Positions 39,532 to 50,406 of a DNA stretch of 64,000 bases are shown here, in pieces. The position numbers and the translations under genes were made by a program. Location of the stretch: NCBI GenBank assembly GCA_963210315.1, contig OY723316.1, positions 744,001 through 808,000 on the forward strand, given 5' to 3'. Source of the DNA: Rhynchopus euleeides. Lineage: Eukaryota > Euglenozoa > Diplonemea > Diplonemida > Diplonemidae. How positions within the stretch are numbered: position 1 is the first letter of the stretch; each line of letters begins with the position of its first letter. Under the pieces are notes generated by a model. It saw only the letters and a program-made list of their open reading frames with translations, ran no database searches and was not told the DNA's origin.

Positions 39532-41472
39532 ATGGAGGTGACTGTCATCAGCACCGCAACCGGCGAGTCGACCTGCGTCAGTGTGTCTGAGAACGAGACG
39601 TTGGGGGGGCTGGTCCGCACAGCGGCAGATGAGTTTGGGCTGGACCCTGCGTATGTGGCAGCCTATGCAGGCGACACCGACCTCTGCGACCACTACGGGC
39701 TGGACGCACGCCTGTCGGATTGCACGGCAGTCGAGGCAGGGTGCGAGGTGCAGCTGCGCCCCGAAGCGTCGCACTACGCCAGGGACATCGCCAACGGCAA
39801 CACCGCGTATGCCGACCTCCCGCCGTGGGCTAAGCAGACACGCGAATGCGCCACCGCCGCGATTGACCGCGACCCCTGCATCTTTGGGGACATCGACCCC
39901 AGCCTGCACAACGACAAGGCCCTGGTGATGCACGCCATCAGCAAGGGTGGCAGCCTGCGCTACGCATCCCCTGACCTGCAGGACGACGACGAGGTTGTCG
40001 CCGCCGCCTTTGCCCAACACCCTGGCCACCTGCAGTACGCCACCCTGCGCCACCGCCGCAGCCACCCCAAGGTCGTCGCCATGCTGCGAGCTGACCGCAC
40101 CGCCATCCACAGCGTCCACCCCGACCTCCTCGGGGACAGAACCTTCGCCGCAGAAGCGCTCGACATCTGCAACGGCAGGCACTACGACCGCTTCGACGCA
40201 GGCATCCGGGCCGACCCAGACCTCGCCAGCTTCGCCACCCTCCGATGGGTGTACGCCTTTGAGCACACCGCGGAGTCCCTCCGGGCAGACAGGGCGTTTG
40301 TCCTCAAGCTGTTCCGCGACCTGGCCCACAAGCCGCGGTTCTGGGAACGCAGCACACCCCCCACAAGGTTCAACCACGCAGCCGACGCGCCGTGCCCGCT
40401 CTCCCTCGTCAGCGAGGCGCTGCGTGCTGACCGTGACATCGTCCTGGCCGCAGTGCTCCTGAGGGGGGACTCCCTGCAGTACGCCAGCCGGCCCCTCCGC
40501 GGCGACCCGTCCCTCGTGCTGCAGGGCCTGGAGGTGTCCCCTTCGCCACTGCCCTACGCGCTTCCCCCCGCAGTGGAGAGCTCCAAGGTGATGTTCCGTG
40601 CCATGTCAATTCATTCTGGAGAACAGCTGTCTCACGCAGGCCCTGGGCTCCTCGCCGACAAGGCATTCATGCTGAAGGCGGTGAAGCAGGGCGCACTCGC
40701 CTTCCCCTATGCAGCGTTGGAGCTGCGTGCGGACCCTGCTGTCGCGCTGGCCGCGGTGAAGCAGGACCCTTCCCTCTACGCCACTCTCCCCGAGGCAGCG
40801 CGGTGCGACCCCGACGTGCTCTGCGCCACCCTGGCGGGCCGCCCGGATGTGGACATCCCTGCGCAGCTGCTGGGCAACCCCGCCGTGATGCGGCGTGCTG
40901 TGGGGATCAGCAAGCACTGCATCGCAAAGGCGTCACCTGAGGTGCGGGACGACGTAGAGGTGATGCTGGCGGCGGTGCGGCACAACCCTTACGCGCTGAA
41001 GCATGCCGAGGCAACCCCGAGGGCCGACCGGCGTGTGGTCCTGGCGGCGGTGTCCGACAAAGGGTCTGCCATCGAGTTCGCCTCCCCAGAGCTGCAGGGT
41101 GACCATGAGGTGGCGCGTGCTGCGCTCAAGCAAAACCCCTACGCCCTGTGCTCTGCGACGCACAGCAAGCTGAGCGATGACCGTTCCTTCATCCTGTCAG
41201 CTGTCTCAATCAATGGCAACGCCCTTTCAGGCGCCTCTGAGCGACTCCGCGGCGACCGTGCCGTGGTGACAGCGGCAGTGCGGTCTGCCGGCAGTGCCCT
41301 GCGCTACGCTTCATCGAACCTGCGGGCGGATCGGGAGGTCGTGGTAGCGGCGGTGGGCCAGGACGCAACTGCGCTGGGGCACACGACGCTGCCTGCGGCG
41401 CAACACCCCGGGATCGTGGCGCAGGCGAATGGGATGGCGTCGGCAGTGTCTCGCCTGTTCGGGCTTGCCTGA
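39532..41472 (+). CDS. Ubiquitin-like/DUF4116 repeat protein, copy 4
   Basis: 646 residues from ATG 39532. Nearly identical to copy 3 up to about residue 360, then 'SIHSGEQLSHAGPGLLADKA' replaces the copy 3 version. The last 60 residues diverge the most in the family ('ALRYASSNLRADREV', 'QANGMASAVSRLFGLA'). The 3' flank is unlike the other three. This is the end of the tandem array. Same domains as copy 1. Confidence 0.8.
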   Translation: MEVTVISTATGESTCVSVSENETLGGLVRTAADEFGLDPAYVAAYAGDTDLCDHYGLDARLSDCTAVEAGCEVQLRPEASHYARDIANGNTAYADLPPWAKQTRECATAAIDRDPCIFGDIDPSLHNDKALVMHAISKGGSLRYASPDLQDDDEVVAAAFAQHPGHLQYATLRHRRSHPKVVAMLRADRTAIHSVHPDLLGDRTFAAEALDICNGRHYDRFDAGIRADPDLASFATLRWVYAFEHTAESLRADRAFVLKLFRDLAHKPRFWERSTPPTRFNHAADAPCPLSLVSEALRADRDIVLAAVLLRGDSLQYASRPLRGDPSLVLQGLEVSPSPLPYALPPAVESSKVMFRAMSIHSGEQLSHAGPGLLADKAFMLKAVKQGALAFPYAALELRADPAVALAAVKQDPSLYATLPEAARCDPDVLCATLAGRPDVDIPAQLLGNPAVMRRAVGISKHCIAKASPEVRDDVEVMLAAVRHNPYALKHAEATPRADRRVVLAAVSDKGSAIEFASPELQGDHEVARAALKQNPYALCSATHSKLSDDRSFILSAVSINGNALSGASERLRGDRAVVTAAVRSAGSALRYASSNLRADREVVVAAVGQDATALGHTTLPAAQHPGIVAQANGMASAVSRLFGLA

Positions 41473-42596
41473 GCAGGCTGGGGGTGCTGGGCAGTTGGAT
41501 TGCAATGGGTTCGGGTGTGCGTGGTGACCACGTTTTGTGTAGCGAGCGGAGGTCCTGCGCGGATCATGTGTGTATCTATGTCTGTGCGTGCAGAGCTGCG
41601 TGATGACCAACGCGCTTGAATGCGGGGTGGAGTGCATGCCCCCTGACGCTTTCCAAAGTTCATGCGCAGTGGAGATGCCATGAAGATCATGCGCAGCCTG
41701 TGTGTTCCGCACTCCCGCAGGATTGTTTTTTACGCGAGGTGAGGGGGTCCAAGACTCTGCATGGTTGTGAGGTCTTGGAAAACGGTGCATTTTCCTCCTG
41801 TTTATCGGAGAGAAATACGCCGAGCTTTTTGGTGGATGGGAGTAGGGGCGGGGTGCGGGGCAGCTCAGTTTGCTTGCCCAAAAACTGCAAAAAAAAATAG
41901 GCGATTTTTTTCTGAGATTTTCTAGCCACAAAAATATATAGCCAAAGCTACCCCGTGTGAGGAACAGTGGAGATTACATCAGGTGGAAGGTGCGCCCTCC
42001 ACCCGTACAAATTAAGAATGGGCCCACGTGGTGTTCGGACCGGTCATGATGTCGCACGCTGGCAAGAAGAGAATGCAAAAAAACAAGAATGAGGTTCACG
42101 AAGGTGACTGGACCGCAGCGTCTGATTTCACTCCGGGGGAAAGCGTAACACACAACACACCAGGGGGCTCCTTTCCTTTTGTTCCCTTTCGCAACCCCTT
42201 TCCCCTGTTCCGACATCTTCCGCCCCCACCTGCTACCCCAAGGGCGGGTGAGACACTGCCCCCCACCCCATCCCCCCACCCCCTCTCCCCCAACTCTGCA
42301 TCACCAAGGGATGTGTCCCGAGAAATGGCGTGCGGGAGGAAGACGCCGTGCCGCGAGGCACTTCCCCAAGCGCCATCTGACCCAGCGCTTGTTTTCCGCC
42401 TCGGGGTCCCTCCATTATGGCCAACTGGCATCGCTTTCCCCACCCCCCACACCCACTCACCCCCTCTCCCCTGCTAAGGAGGCCCTCTCCAGCAATCTGC
42501 CCCTGCTTGCCCCCCCGCCTTGCCGGCCAACTGGAGAATGTTGCGGCTGATCGCCACCCCCACACTCCCGCCACATGCCAAAAGGGCTAACATTGC

Positions 42597-42649
42597 AAGA
42601 AGGTGCTGGGAGGCTTGCTTTTCCATTCACTCTCGGCAATCAAACTCCC
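42597..42649 (+). repeat. Second dispersed motif, copy 2 of 3
   Basis: GAGGCTTGCTTTTCCATTCA then CTCTCGGCAATCAAACTCCC; compare 11046 and 57375. Confidence 0.6.
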
Positions 42650-42715
42650 GCCACATGCCGCTGCGCGATTTGTTCTCCTCCGAGGGGGAGTGACCTTCGC
42701 TCTGTGGCACAGGGG

Positions 42716-42825
42716 GGGGTCTTCGCTGGTCGTTATGCTTCGTCAATCTTCGTCAGTTTTCAGCTAATTTAACAGGAAATTCACCAAAAAAATGCACTGA
42801 CGATCGCTCCGTAGCGAAGACCCCC
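42716..42825. repeat. MITE-like element, copy 2 of 3
   Basis: GGGTCTTCGCTGGTCGTTAT to GTAGCGAAGACCCCC; about 110 bp, no ORF. Confidence 0.75.
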
Positions 42826-43255
42826 ACACTGTGCGTGTCGAATCGGATCACAACACCCGCCACACCCCCCCACAACTCGCACACACCCCGCAACTCAGGT
42901 CCGAGGGGTTTTTGTCCCTCACACACAGACGCGGGAGCCCGCGCATCGCACCACACCCACACCCCCTCTATCATACCGTGCCCATTACCCCTCTCTCTCT
43001 CTCTCTCACCACCCCCTGTTAGTTTCTTTGTTTTGACGTGCTATATCGGCACGAGAGCAGATCACACAGCCCCCCTCACGCCCTCTCTCACACATTCTGC
43101 AGTAGATCTAAGTTTTCGGCCTGTTCAGATCGCGCGGGGGGGGGAGGTAATCTTCTTCTTCTTCTTCTTCTTTGGGTGTGTCACACGTTTTGCATTCCAT
43201 TTATTTCTTGGCATATTTTTTGACCCCCCCCCCCCCCTTTTTTTTTCGCATCCAA

Positions 43256-46200
43256 ATGGACCGCGCCAATGCGCTCCTGACGGCTGCAGCGGGTGCGGAC
43301 CGCGATCAGAGAAACGCAGCTGTTGCGGAGCTCTCCAAGCTCCGGGTGCAGCCTGGCTTCACCTCGACCGTTCTGGGTATCGTCGCGTCACCTAATGGGG
43401 ACGAACATTCCAAACTCCTTGCAGCGGCCTTTCTCAAGAACACAGCACGAGCCCATTGGGGTGTTCAGTGCGACGAGGTTGTGGCGGACGCCGAGAAGGC
43501 GAACGTGCGGAATGTGATCTTGCAGGCTTACCTGGGGTCGCAGGGCGCGGTCCGCAGGCAGCTTCAGGAGGCGATCGGGCTCATCTCAGAGAGCGACTTC
43601 CCGAAGCTGTGGCCGAACCTGGTTTCGACGCTTATCGGGGAGGTGCAAACCGCGTTTCAAAACCCGCAGGGGAATCTGGCGCACATCTCGAGCATCTTCC
43701 AAATCCTCCACGCGGTTCTCCGGAAATACCGGGAGATCGGGGAGCTGACCGACGAGATCGGCGAGGAGCTGAAGCCCCTCTGCGCCACGGTCCTCCCCTG
43801 CGTCCACCACGTCCTCAAGTGGGCTGTCCAGGAGCTCCAGTCCGCTGCGAACCAGGCGAACGCGTCTCTTCTGCAGCAGATCCTGCAGCTCATCGACTCC
43901 AACCTCGCCGTGTTTGTTGACCTGACATGGGTGGACCTCTCGGACTACCTCGACCAGGATGGCATCCTTGCGTCCTTCATGGGGTTCTTCCTGTCGATTC
44001 TGAAGTACCACAACGACGTGCTGATCACGCCCGGTGAGGACCAGGAGGGTCCGTTGGAGCACACCCGGGCGACCTGCACCGAGCTCATCACCATGTTCCT
44101 CTCGAAGCATGACGATGACTTCGAGGAGTATCTCCATGGGTTTGCGGAGGCGGTGTGGAACCTGCTTGCGACCCTCCCTTCCGACCCGAAGTATGACGAG
44201 CTCGCGATTGCGAGCATGGACTTTCTCTCGGCGTGTGCGAGGGGCATCCACCATACGGTGTTCCAGAACCCCGGGATCCTGTCGACGGTGTGTGAGAACA
44301 TCGTGCTGCCGAACATCAAGGTTCGGGATGTAGATGTCGCGATGTTTGAGGACGACCCGGAGGAGTACATCCAGAGGGATATCGAGGGGTCCGACCAGTT
44401 CACGAGGAGGCGGAGTGCATGCGAGCTGACGCACTCGATCTCGAAGAACTACCAGGCGCAGATGACGAGCATCTTCCAGCAGCATGTCCAGAAGCAGCTC
44501 CTGGCCTACAAGCAGAACCGGGATTGGAAGGCGAAGGACGCGGCTGTCTACCTCGTCACTGCCATGTCGATCCAGCAGAGTGCTTGGAAGGTGGCGAAGA
44601 CGGGCGTGTCAGGGACGCAGATGATCGATGTCGTGCCGTTCTTCCAGGCGGATATCCTCCCGGAGCTGCAGAACATGCAAGGTGCGGGGCATGCGATCCT
44701 GACGGTATGGCTTCCGGAGAGCAGGGGGGGGGGTGGGGGGTGGGGGGTGGGGGGTGTAATGCGCAATCGGGATGGGCATGTTTTGTGAGGCCACCCTCAC
44801 CCCCCACTACGCCGGTGTGCACCCACGCACCCCAACACCACACACAGGCAGACGCTATCAAATTCGTGTCGTCGTTCCGGAAGCAGATCCCGCAGAACCA
44901 CTATGCGGACTGCATCAAGCTGTTGTCAGAGGCCATCATGCACGACAGCGAGGTCGTGATGACGTACGCTGCCTCCGCCATCGAACGCCTTCTCGCGGAG
45001 ACGAACGAGGCGAAGACCGGTCCGGCAGTGTCGAAGGACGAGGTGGGAGCGCTTGCCGGTGTTCTGTTCCAGAAGCTGTTCACGGTGCTGCAGCGCCAGA
45101 CACGTGAAAACCACTACCTGCTGCTGTGCATTATGCGTGTCATCCGCAGCGCGCAGGAGCATCTCAGCCCCTACGTCGCGTCGGTGCTGTCGCCGCTGCG
45201 CGAAGTGCTGGCCCACGTCAGCAAGAACCCCACCAACCCCGCCTACAACCACTACCTGTTCGAGAGCATATCCGGACTGATCAAATACAACCCGACCAGC
45301 GTGGGGAACTTGGAACAGTCCCTCTTTTCCAACTTCGCCGCAATCCTGCAGCAGGACGTTGTCGAGTTCATGCCATACGTGTTCCAGATCTTCGCCCAGA
45401 TGCTGGAGCTGCGGACGGACGTCCCGAATGAATACGGGCAGCTGGTATGTATAACACTATCGTGTGGAAGCGCCAAATCATAAAGTGCAGATCAAAGCGC
45501 AGAGTCACTTCAAGACCCCCCACTGTGCAAACACACACACACATACAGCTCGAAATCCTGTTCTCGCCTGAGCTGTACAAGCACAAAGGGACGATCCCTG
45601 CTGTCATCAGGTTCATCTGTGGTATGTCCAAGGGGTCCATCGCAGGACCCTACAAGAGAAGGGGGTGGATGGGCGAAGGGTGCGCGTTGTATAAAACCCC
45701 GCAAACCCGGAGGCAGCGTCAACCCAGAGGGAAAGGGGATCAGGGCTGTTCCGAACTGTTGTGCTCAATAGAAGGGCACACCGTGTTTGCCGCACGGGAA
45801 AGTGACCCTTCGTGTTTCGCCACCACCACCCCCTCCTCCCCCCTGCTCTGTCATCCACCCGCCACACAGTCTTCATCGAGAAGATCCCCGAAAAGTTTAA
45901 CGAGCAGCTCGTGCAGCGCTGCCTCGGGATCTTCCAGCTCCTGATCAAGAGCAAGACGCTTGACCACGAGGCCTTCGCCCTCGCCACTCAGATGGTCAGC
46001 AGCCTCCCCTACCCGGTGCTGAAGGCGGCCCTGCCGCTCGGCATTCTCTTCCCCATCTTCGCGCGACTCTCGAGCAACAAGACCGCGAAGCTGTGCCGCA
46101 TGTTCGTCCTGTTCCTCAGCGTCTTCGTCCTGCGCCACGGTGCTGACGAGATCATCTCCCTAATCAACCCGATCCAGCCTGGCATCTGGGAGATGGTCTA

Positions 46201-46853
46201 CAACAACGTGTGGATCAAATTCATCACCACCGTCGAGGGCACGGTCCCCGAGAAGACGGTCCGCGTGGCGTTCATCAAGCTTCTGACAGAGTCGCAGTAC
46301 ATCCAGCAGCCCACTCAGGCGGACATGTGGGGCGCAGGGCTGCGCGCTCTTCTCGGCCTCATGCTTGGGCAGAAGGCGAAGGAGACCGAGGGAGGCCTGT
46401 TCGACTTCAAGGTTCACGCTGCAGATGCGCTTGGGTCCACCGTATGTTTATTTTCGTTTCTCCCAACAAAGGTGATTGTCAGGCGGAAATGCAGCGATAG
46501 GAGAAGTGCTTGGTGCTTGCCGTCACACACAGTCTTATGCAGACACCGAAAAACATCTGCCGCCACCGCCCGCCATCTCACCATCTTTACCACCCACCAC
46601 CTCCACCATTACCCCCCCTTCCCCTCCACAGTATGAAGAAGGCTACACCAACTCGTACTGCCCGCTGTCCTGTGCTGCGAAGTCCTCTGTCGACTACTGC
46701 TCGAACGTGTCCAACGTCAATGACTACTTCAGGACACAGTTCAACCAGGTCTCTTCGAGGGGTCTCCCGCACTTCACGTCCACCCTGAAGGCCGCACTGT
46801 CTGCCGAGCAAGCCGCTGCCTTCTCGAGTGTAACGGGCCTGCCTGTCGCGTGA
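43256..46853 (+). CDS. XPO2: Exportin-2 (importin-alpha re-exporter, CSE1/CAS)
   Basis: Exons 43256-44681, 44852-45444, 45549-45621, 45870-46441, 46632-46853, all GT-AG; the joined frame is 962 codons including stop, i.e. 961 residues, matching the usual 960-970 of CSE1. Known role: with RanGTP it returns importin-alpha from nucleus to cytoplasm. Seen: importin-beta N-terminal-like start ('SKLLAAAFLKNTARAHWGV'), the highly typical 'FEDDPEEYIQRDIEGSD' with 'TRRRSACELT', and 'WKAKDAAVYLVTAMS'. Exon 2 continues 'DAIKFVSSFRKQIP' and 'YAASAIERLLAE', and exon 3 'LYKHKGTIPAVIRFI'. The protein should be all HEAT repeats. Introns are 104-248 bp. The first intron uses GTGCGG as donor and the acceptor at 44851, chosen because only it restores the frame and family sequence. 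Confidence 0.93.
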
Positions 46854-47889
46854 TGAAAAGGGAGTTGCATCATGAAAAGGACGACCCACACATGGGCTAG
46901 CCCTGTGGGCCCAGCTGCCCAGCAGGCAGCTGAAAGCAGAGGAAGCGTTGCCTCGAAATGTTGCGGAGGGGGGGTGGGGGTGGGGGGATGAACCCGTCAT
47001 AAACGTGCTGCTAGATAAAAACAGAACCGACTGCAACTTGGCAGGGCCAGCAGGCCTTCTCCGTCAGGGGGGGGTGGGGTGTGGGGAGATTGCTGTTCTC
47101 CCTTTGCATGTGTTAACCCAACGAACAGAATGCGCGGCAAAACGGGGGAAAAATACGCCGTGTATAAACCTCGGGTGTGAAGGGGCGGGGTGGGATGGGG
47201 TGTGGTGGCTAGATAAAAGCGAAAAAAAGGGGCGGGGCAGTGTGGAGAGGGGGGGGGGTGCAAAGGGATGCGGGGCGATACGCTCGCGGTGTATGAAGAG
47301 GAGTTGTGTGCGCGTGGGTTGCGGGGATTCACCTGCAATGCATGTGTGAAAGAGGGTCTTGTCAGTGCCCCCCCCCTCAGTGTGACCGACACACACTAAA
47401 CAAAGCAGGTTAACGTGAAGTGTAGGGGATGATACGCCCTGTTTCCGCGTCTGTCCAGCGCCCCCCTATCTCTGTGCTGTTGCGCGCGGGATCGGCTCGA
47501 CGGGGGCAGCCTTTCCCCTCCCCACGGCAGGGTGCCTCACCCAACTTCGATATAATTTTAGTTGTTTCGGCGGAGTCCTGCCGGGTGTGTGGGGGGGCGG
47601 GGGGGGTGGGGCGTACTGCTCTTCGTCTATGTCCGGAGGAGGGCACTTTAGCTCTAAGCGCATCCCATATTTAAAAAGGGATGAATCCTGCACACACAGA
47701 GGGGTGTAGCCGACGACCCGCGCAGGGTTAAACCCATCTTAAAAAGTGATCAACACACACACAGACATCAAACGCCAGGATCGTTCATGGAAAAGCGGAG
47801 TAGCGTGGCCCCTTCTTCCTTATTCGATGTGCGGCCGATTCCACGGCGCATTATGGAGGGAAATACGAAACAAAAAAGGTAGCGCAACA
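46854..47889. other. Intergenic, 1 kb
   Basis: G-rich runs (46968-46987, 47068-47077, 47251-47259), otherwise no repeated or coding signal that I can defend. Confidence 0.4.
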
Positions 47890-48464
47890 CACCACGGACT
47901 AGTCGGGCAGTGACGGGTGGGGTCGACTAGTCGGGACGACGGGTGAAAACTCGACAGGCGGCACCCGTCGACTCGACGGGTGGACCCGTCGAGTCGACGG
48001 GTGCCACCCGTCGGCACGACGGGTGAACCTGCTGAAACGACGGGTGTTCCAGCCATTTCCTGTTGATATGGGCCAATTTCCATTGAAAACTAGGGGAGTA
48101 CCTTGCATGGCATCAGGTTATTTTTCACGCCGAACTATCTTCCCTGCACAGACCCACCCCCCATTACTTTCCATTTACAATTCCTAGTTGGTGATGGGGC
48201 CTCAAGTGCATGTGCGACGGCTGTTCTCGTGGATTTTCATTGTTCGAGGGATCTTGACTCTGACAAACTGTGTCAGTTTGACAGAGCAACCTACTTCATG
48301 AAGGTGATCACTTTTCTGCCAGGCAAATTTTCGCCCCAGCCCCCAACCCTTGCACAACCCACAAGGCAGTCTCCAAGATACCGTACCCTCATCACCACCC
48401 AGGCCAAGATACCCCAAGATACCATCATCACCACCCAGGCCACCCAGACGAGCCACACCAATCA

Positions 48465-48866
48465 ATGCCAGCGGCAAAGCGTACTGCAGCGCAGGCCCTC
48501 GCCAGCGCTGTGGACATGACGGTGTTTGTACGTGCTTGGATCAACACGTATGTTGTCGAGCGTGATGCTGATGGGTTGAGCCACATGGCCCTGAAGCAGC
48601 TTCTCGGCAAGCTGGCGGATACTACCATCAAGTCGACTGATCCCATCATCAGTCTTGCCCTGTACAAAAAGTATGAGAAGCTGGGGGGTGGGGTGATCAG
48701 CAAGTCGACCGCGAAGGAGGGTCGCACGATGTACGCTGCCCGTGTCAATAGCGGGTCAGACATCGAGTTTGTCGGGTTGGGCCTCCGGAAGAGCAACGGG
48801 AAGGACCACCCGACAGGGCTCAAGGAGATGGCCGACGCCTGCCCCGCGGCACTGCAGCTATGGTGA
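48465..48866 (+). CDS. PAL-2 ORF1
   Basis: 133 residues: MPAAKRTAAQALASAVDMTV, then 'WINTYVVERDADG', 'ALKQLLGKLADTTIKS', 'LYKKYEKLGG', 'TMYAARVNSGSDIEFVGLGL'. It matches the order and spacing of PAL-3 ORF1 ('VAVYTRKTGEVLK', 'TVLKEMLQKVLVTTI', 'LYTVRIEGNRDMAIHGIAL'). A small helical-then-beta protein with a basic leader. Function unknown; perhaps an end-binding accessory factor. The stop overlaps the ORF2 start by 7 nt. Confidence 0.6.
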   Translation: MPAAKRTAAQALASAVDMTVFVRAWINTYVVERDADGLSHMALKQLLGKLADTTIKSTDPIISLALYKKYEKLGGGVISKSTAKEGRTMYAARVNSGSDIEFVGLGLRKSNGKDHPTGLKEMADACPAALQLW

Positions 48867-48976
48867 AGCTGTACGAGGCGGAGAAGAAACAGGCACAGAA
48901 GACCCAGCAGAGCAGGCTGGCCGTAGGAATTTTCGACGGTGCCTTCGCAACACGGTTGGTGACAGTTGCCGATTAG
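48860..48976 (+). pseudogene. PAL-2 ORF2, truncated by an early stop
   Basis: ATG 48860 overlaps the ORF1 end and encodes MVKLYEAEKKQAQ, like PAL-3 ORF2 (MVKMYKASAQAS). It stops at TAG 48974 after 38 codons, while the PAL-3 protein has 126. Sequence after the TAG stays open for another 30 codons ('DEYRTWFTFNFLKQIARVQR'), so the stop looks like decay. Confidence 0.5.
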
Positions 48977-50406
48977 CAGAAGGATGAGTACAGAACGTGG
49001 TTCACGTTCAACTTCCTGAAGCAAATCGCAAGAGTGCAGAGAGGGGTTTTCGAAAAGGCGAACGTGATGTTTCGGCTCGCCTGCTTAGGGTAGCAGGGGA
49101 CCATCTTGAGCTGTGGTCGGCATTTAGTAAGATGGGGTCATCTTCGCACAGGAGCGCGTTTTGTACCACACCACGAAATGACTGGTTGAAACAGCTCCAC
49201 GCCTGCCACAGGGCTAGCATCCAGGAACTTCATGAAGCTGGGTTTGAGAGCCTGTACGCAGGGGTGTTCACCTCCACAGCGTACACGATCACACCCCCTG
49301 CACGACATAAACGGGTTCATCGCAATACTCGCAGAGATCTTGCCTGATGGACCTGCCGTGCAGAAGGCTGTCCTTGGCAGCTCAACGTGTTCCAACATGA
49401 CGGGAAACCAGGTCAGAGATGTTCTGAGTCGCTTACTCACCATTGCCAAGACGAAGGGGTGCAGCATCTACTCTGTATTGTAATGGAAATGCTTGTGCAT
49501 TTCCGCTACAACGACATCCCCATCAAGTACCACCAGGAGGGAAAGTGCGCGAAAGAGTTCATCTTCTCGCTCATCGCAATGCACATCCTTGTGTTTGTCC
49601 TGGAGTGGGTGTCACCTGGGAGAACATCCGAGGGGCGTGGTGTTACATATATCCATATTCGATGAGCCACTGGTTTGATCCAGAAGATGCACACCCCCTC
49701 GCCCTGAGTGACGAGGAACTGGAGAGGGGGAATGGCGTCTCCAAACGCCATGCCCTGAGGGTGACATCGCAGCAGACCGCCGAACGGGACCTGCTGCTCT
49801 TCGAAATGCAGAGGACCAAAGGCAAGGGGTGCGGCCTGCTGGACCAACCGACCCTCCTGAAGTTCGGCGCGATAAAGCTTTGCCGCCGTGTCACTGCGAG
49901 GAACGCTTGTTGGAAGGGAGCAACGGCAGCACTGCAGCGGAGACTCGAGTCCCTCGGCCTTGGATCTCACGTCACAAAAAGGGGGCGATGGGGCCAACAA
50001 TTTCTGGGCGACCCGGAAAACACCACTCCAAAGGCAACGCTGCTCGCATGCATCTGCAAGTCCAAATCCTGGGGCAACAGCGAGGATGTGCCAGAAGTGC
50101 CAGAACCAACGCCATCCGGTACAGTGCCTGTGCAGCAGCATATCTGCATTGTGTGCTCCAAAGTTGCCCACACGAGAGAAGCACTGTTTGCGCATTATGA
50201 TGCTGCACATCGGCCACAAAACAACGCGCCGTGTCAGACCTGCACTGTCACATGCCAGGAGTGCGGCAAACGGACAACCGAAGGGACTGAGCCAGCACTA
50301 CCTCAGTCACCATTCGCGCGTGCTGAAAAAGCGTTGCTGTGTTTGTTTCGAGCTCTTTAAAACCACTGTAAAGCGCGACGAGCACATGAGATCCGCGCAC
50401 CCGTAA
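48977..50406 (+). pseudogene. PAL-2 ORF3, frameshifted, with C2H2 zinc fingers
   Basis: Pieces in several frames keep the order seen in PAL-1 ORF3: 'DWLKQLHACHRASIQELHEA' (49180s), 'LHDINGFIAILAEILPDG' (49300s), 'MEMLVHFRYNDIPIKY' (49485), 'MSHWFDPEDAHPLALSDEEL' (49665) and 'SQQTAERDLLLFEMQR'. Near the end are C2H2 zinc fingers of spacing C-x2-C-x12-H-x4-H at 50145-50210 and, in another frame, 50335-50400, just before TAA 50404. At least three frameshifts mean it is inactive. The fingers suggest that the family enzyme binds DNA through its C-terminus. Confidence 0.55.

Larger units (their letters stand above)
41473..43255. other. Intergenic, 1.8 kb, repeat-bearing
   Basis: It holds a third copy of the 'GACATCTTCCG ... 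CTACCCCAAGGGCGG' block (42205-42440), the second dispersed motif (42597-42649), a MITE (42716-42825), (CT)n at 42993-43008 and a (TTC)n tract at 43151-43171. The last part is pyrimidine-rich and probably the exportin promoter and leader. Confidence 0.5.
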
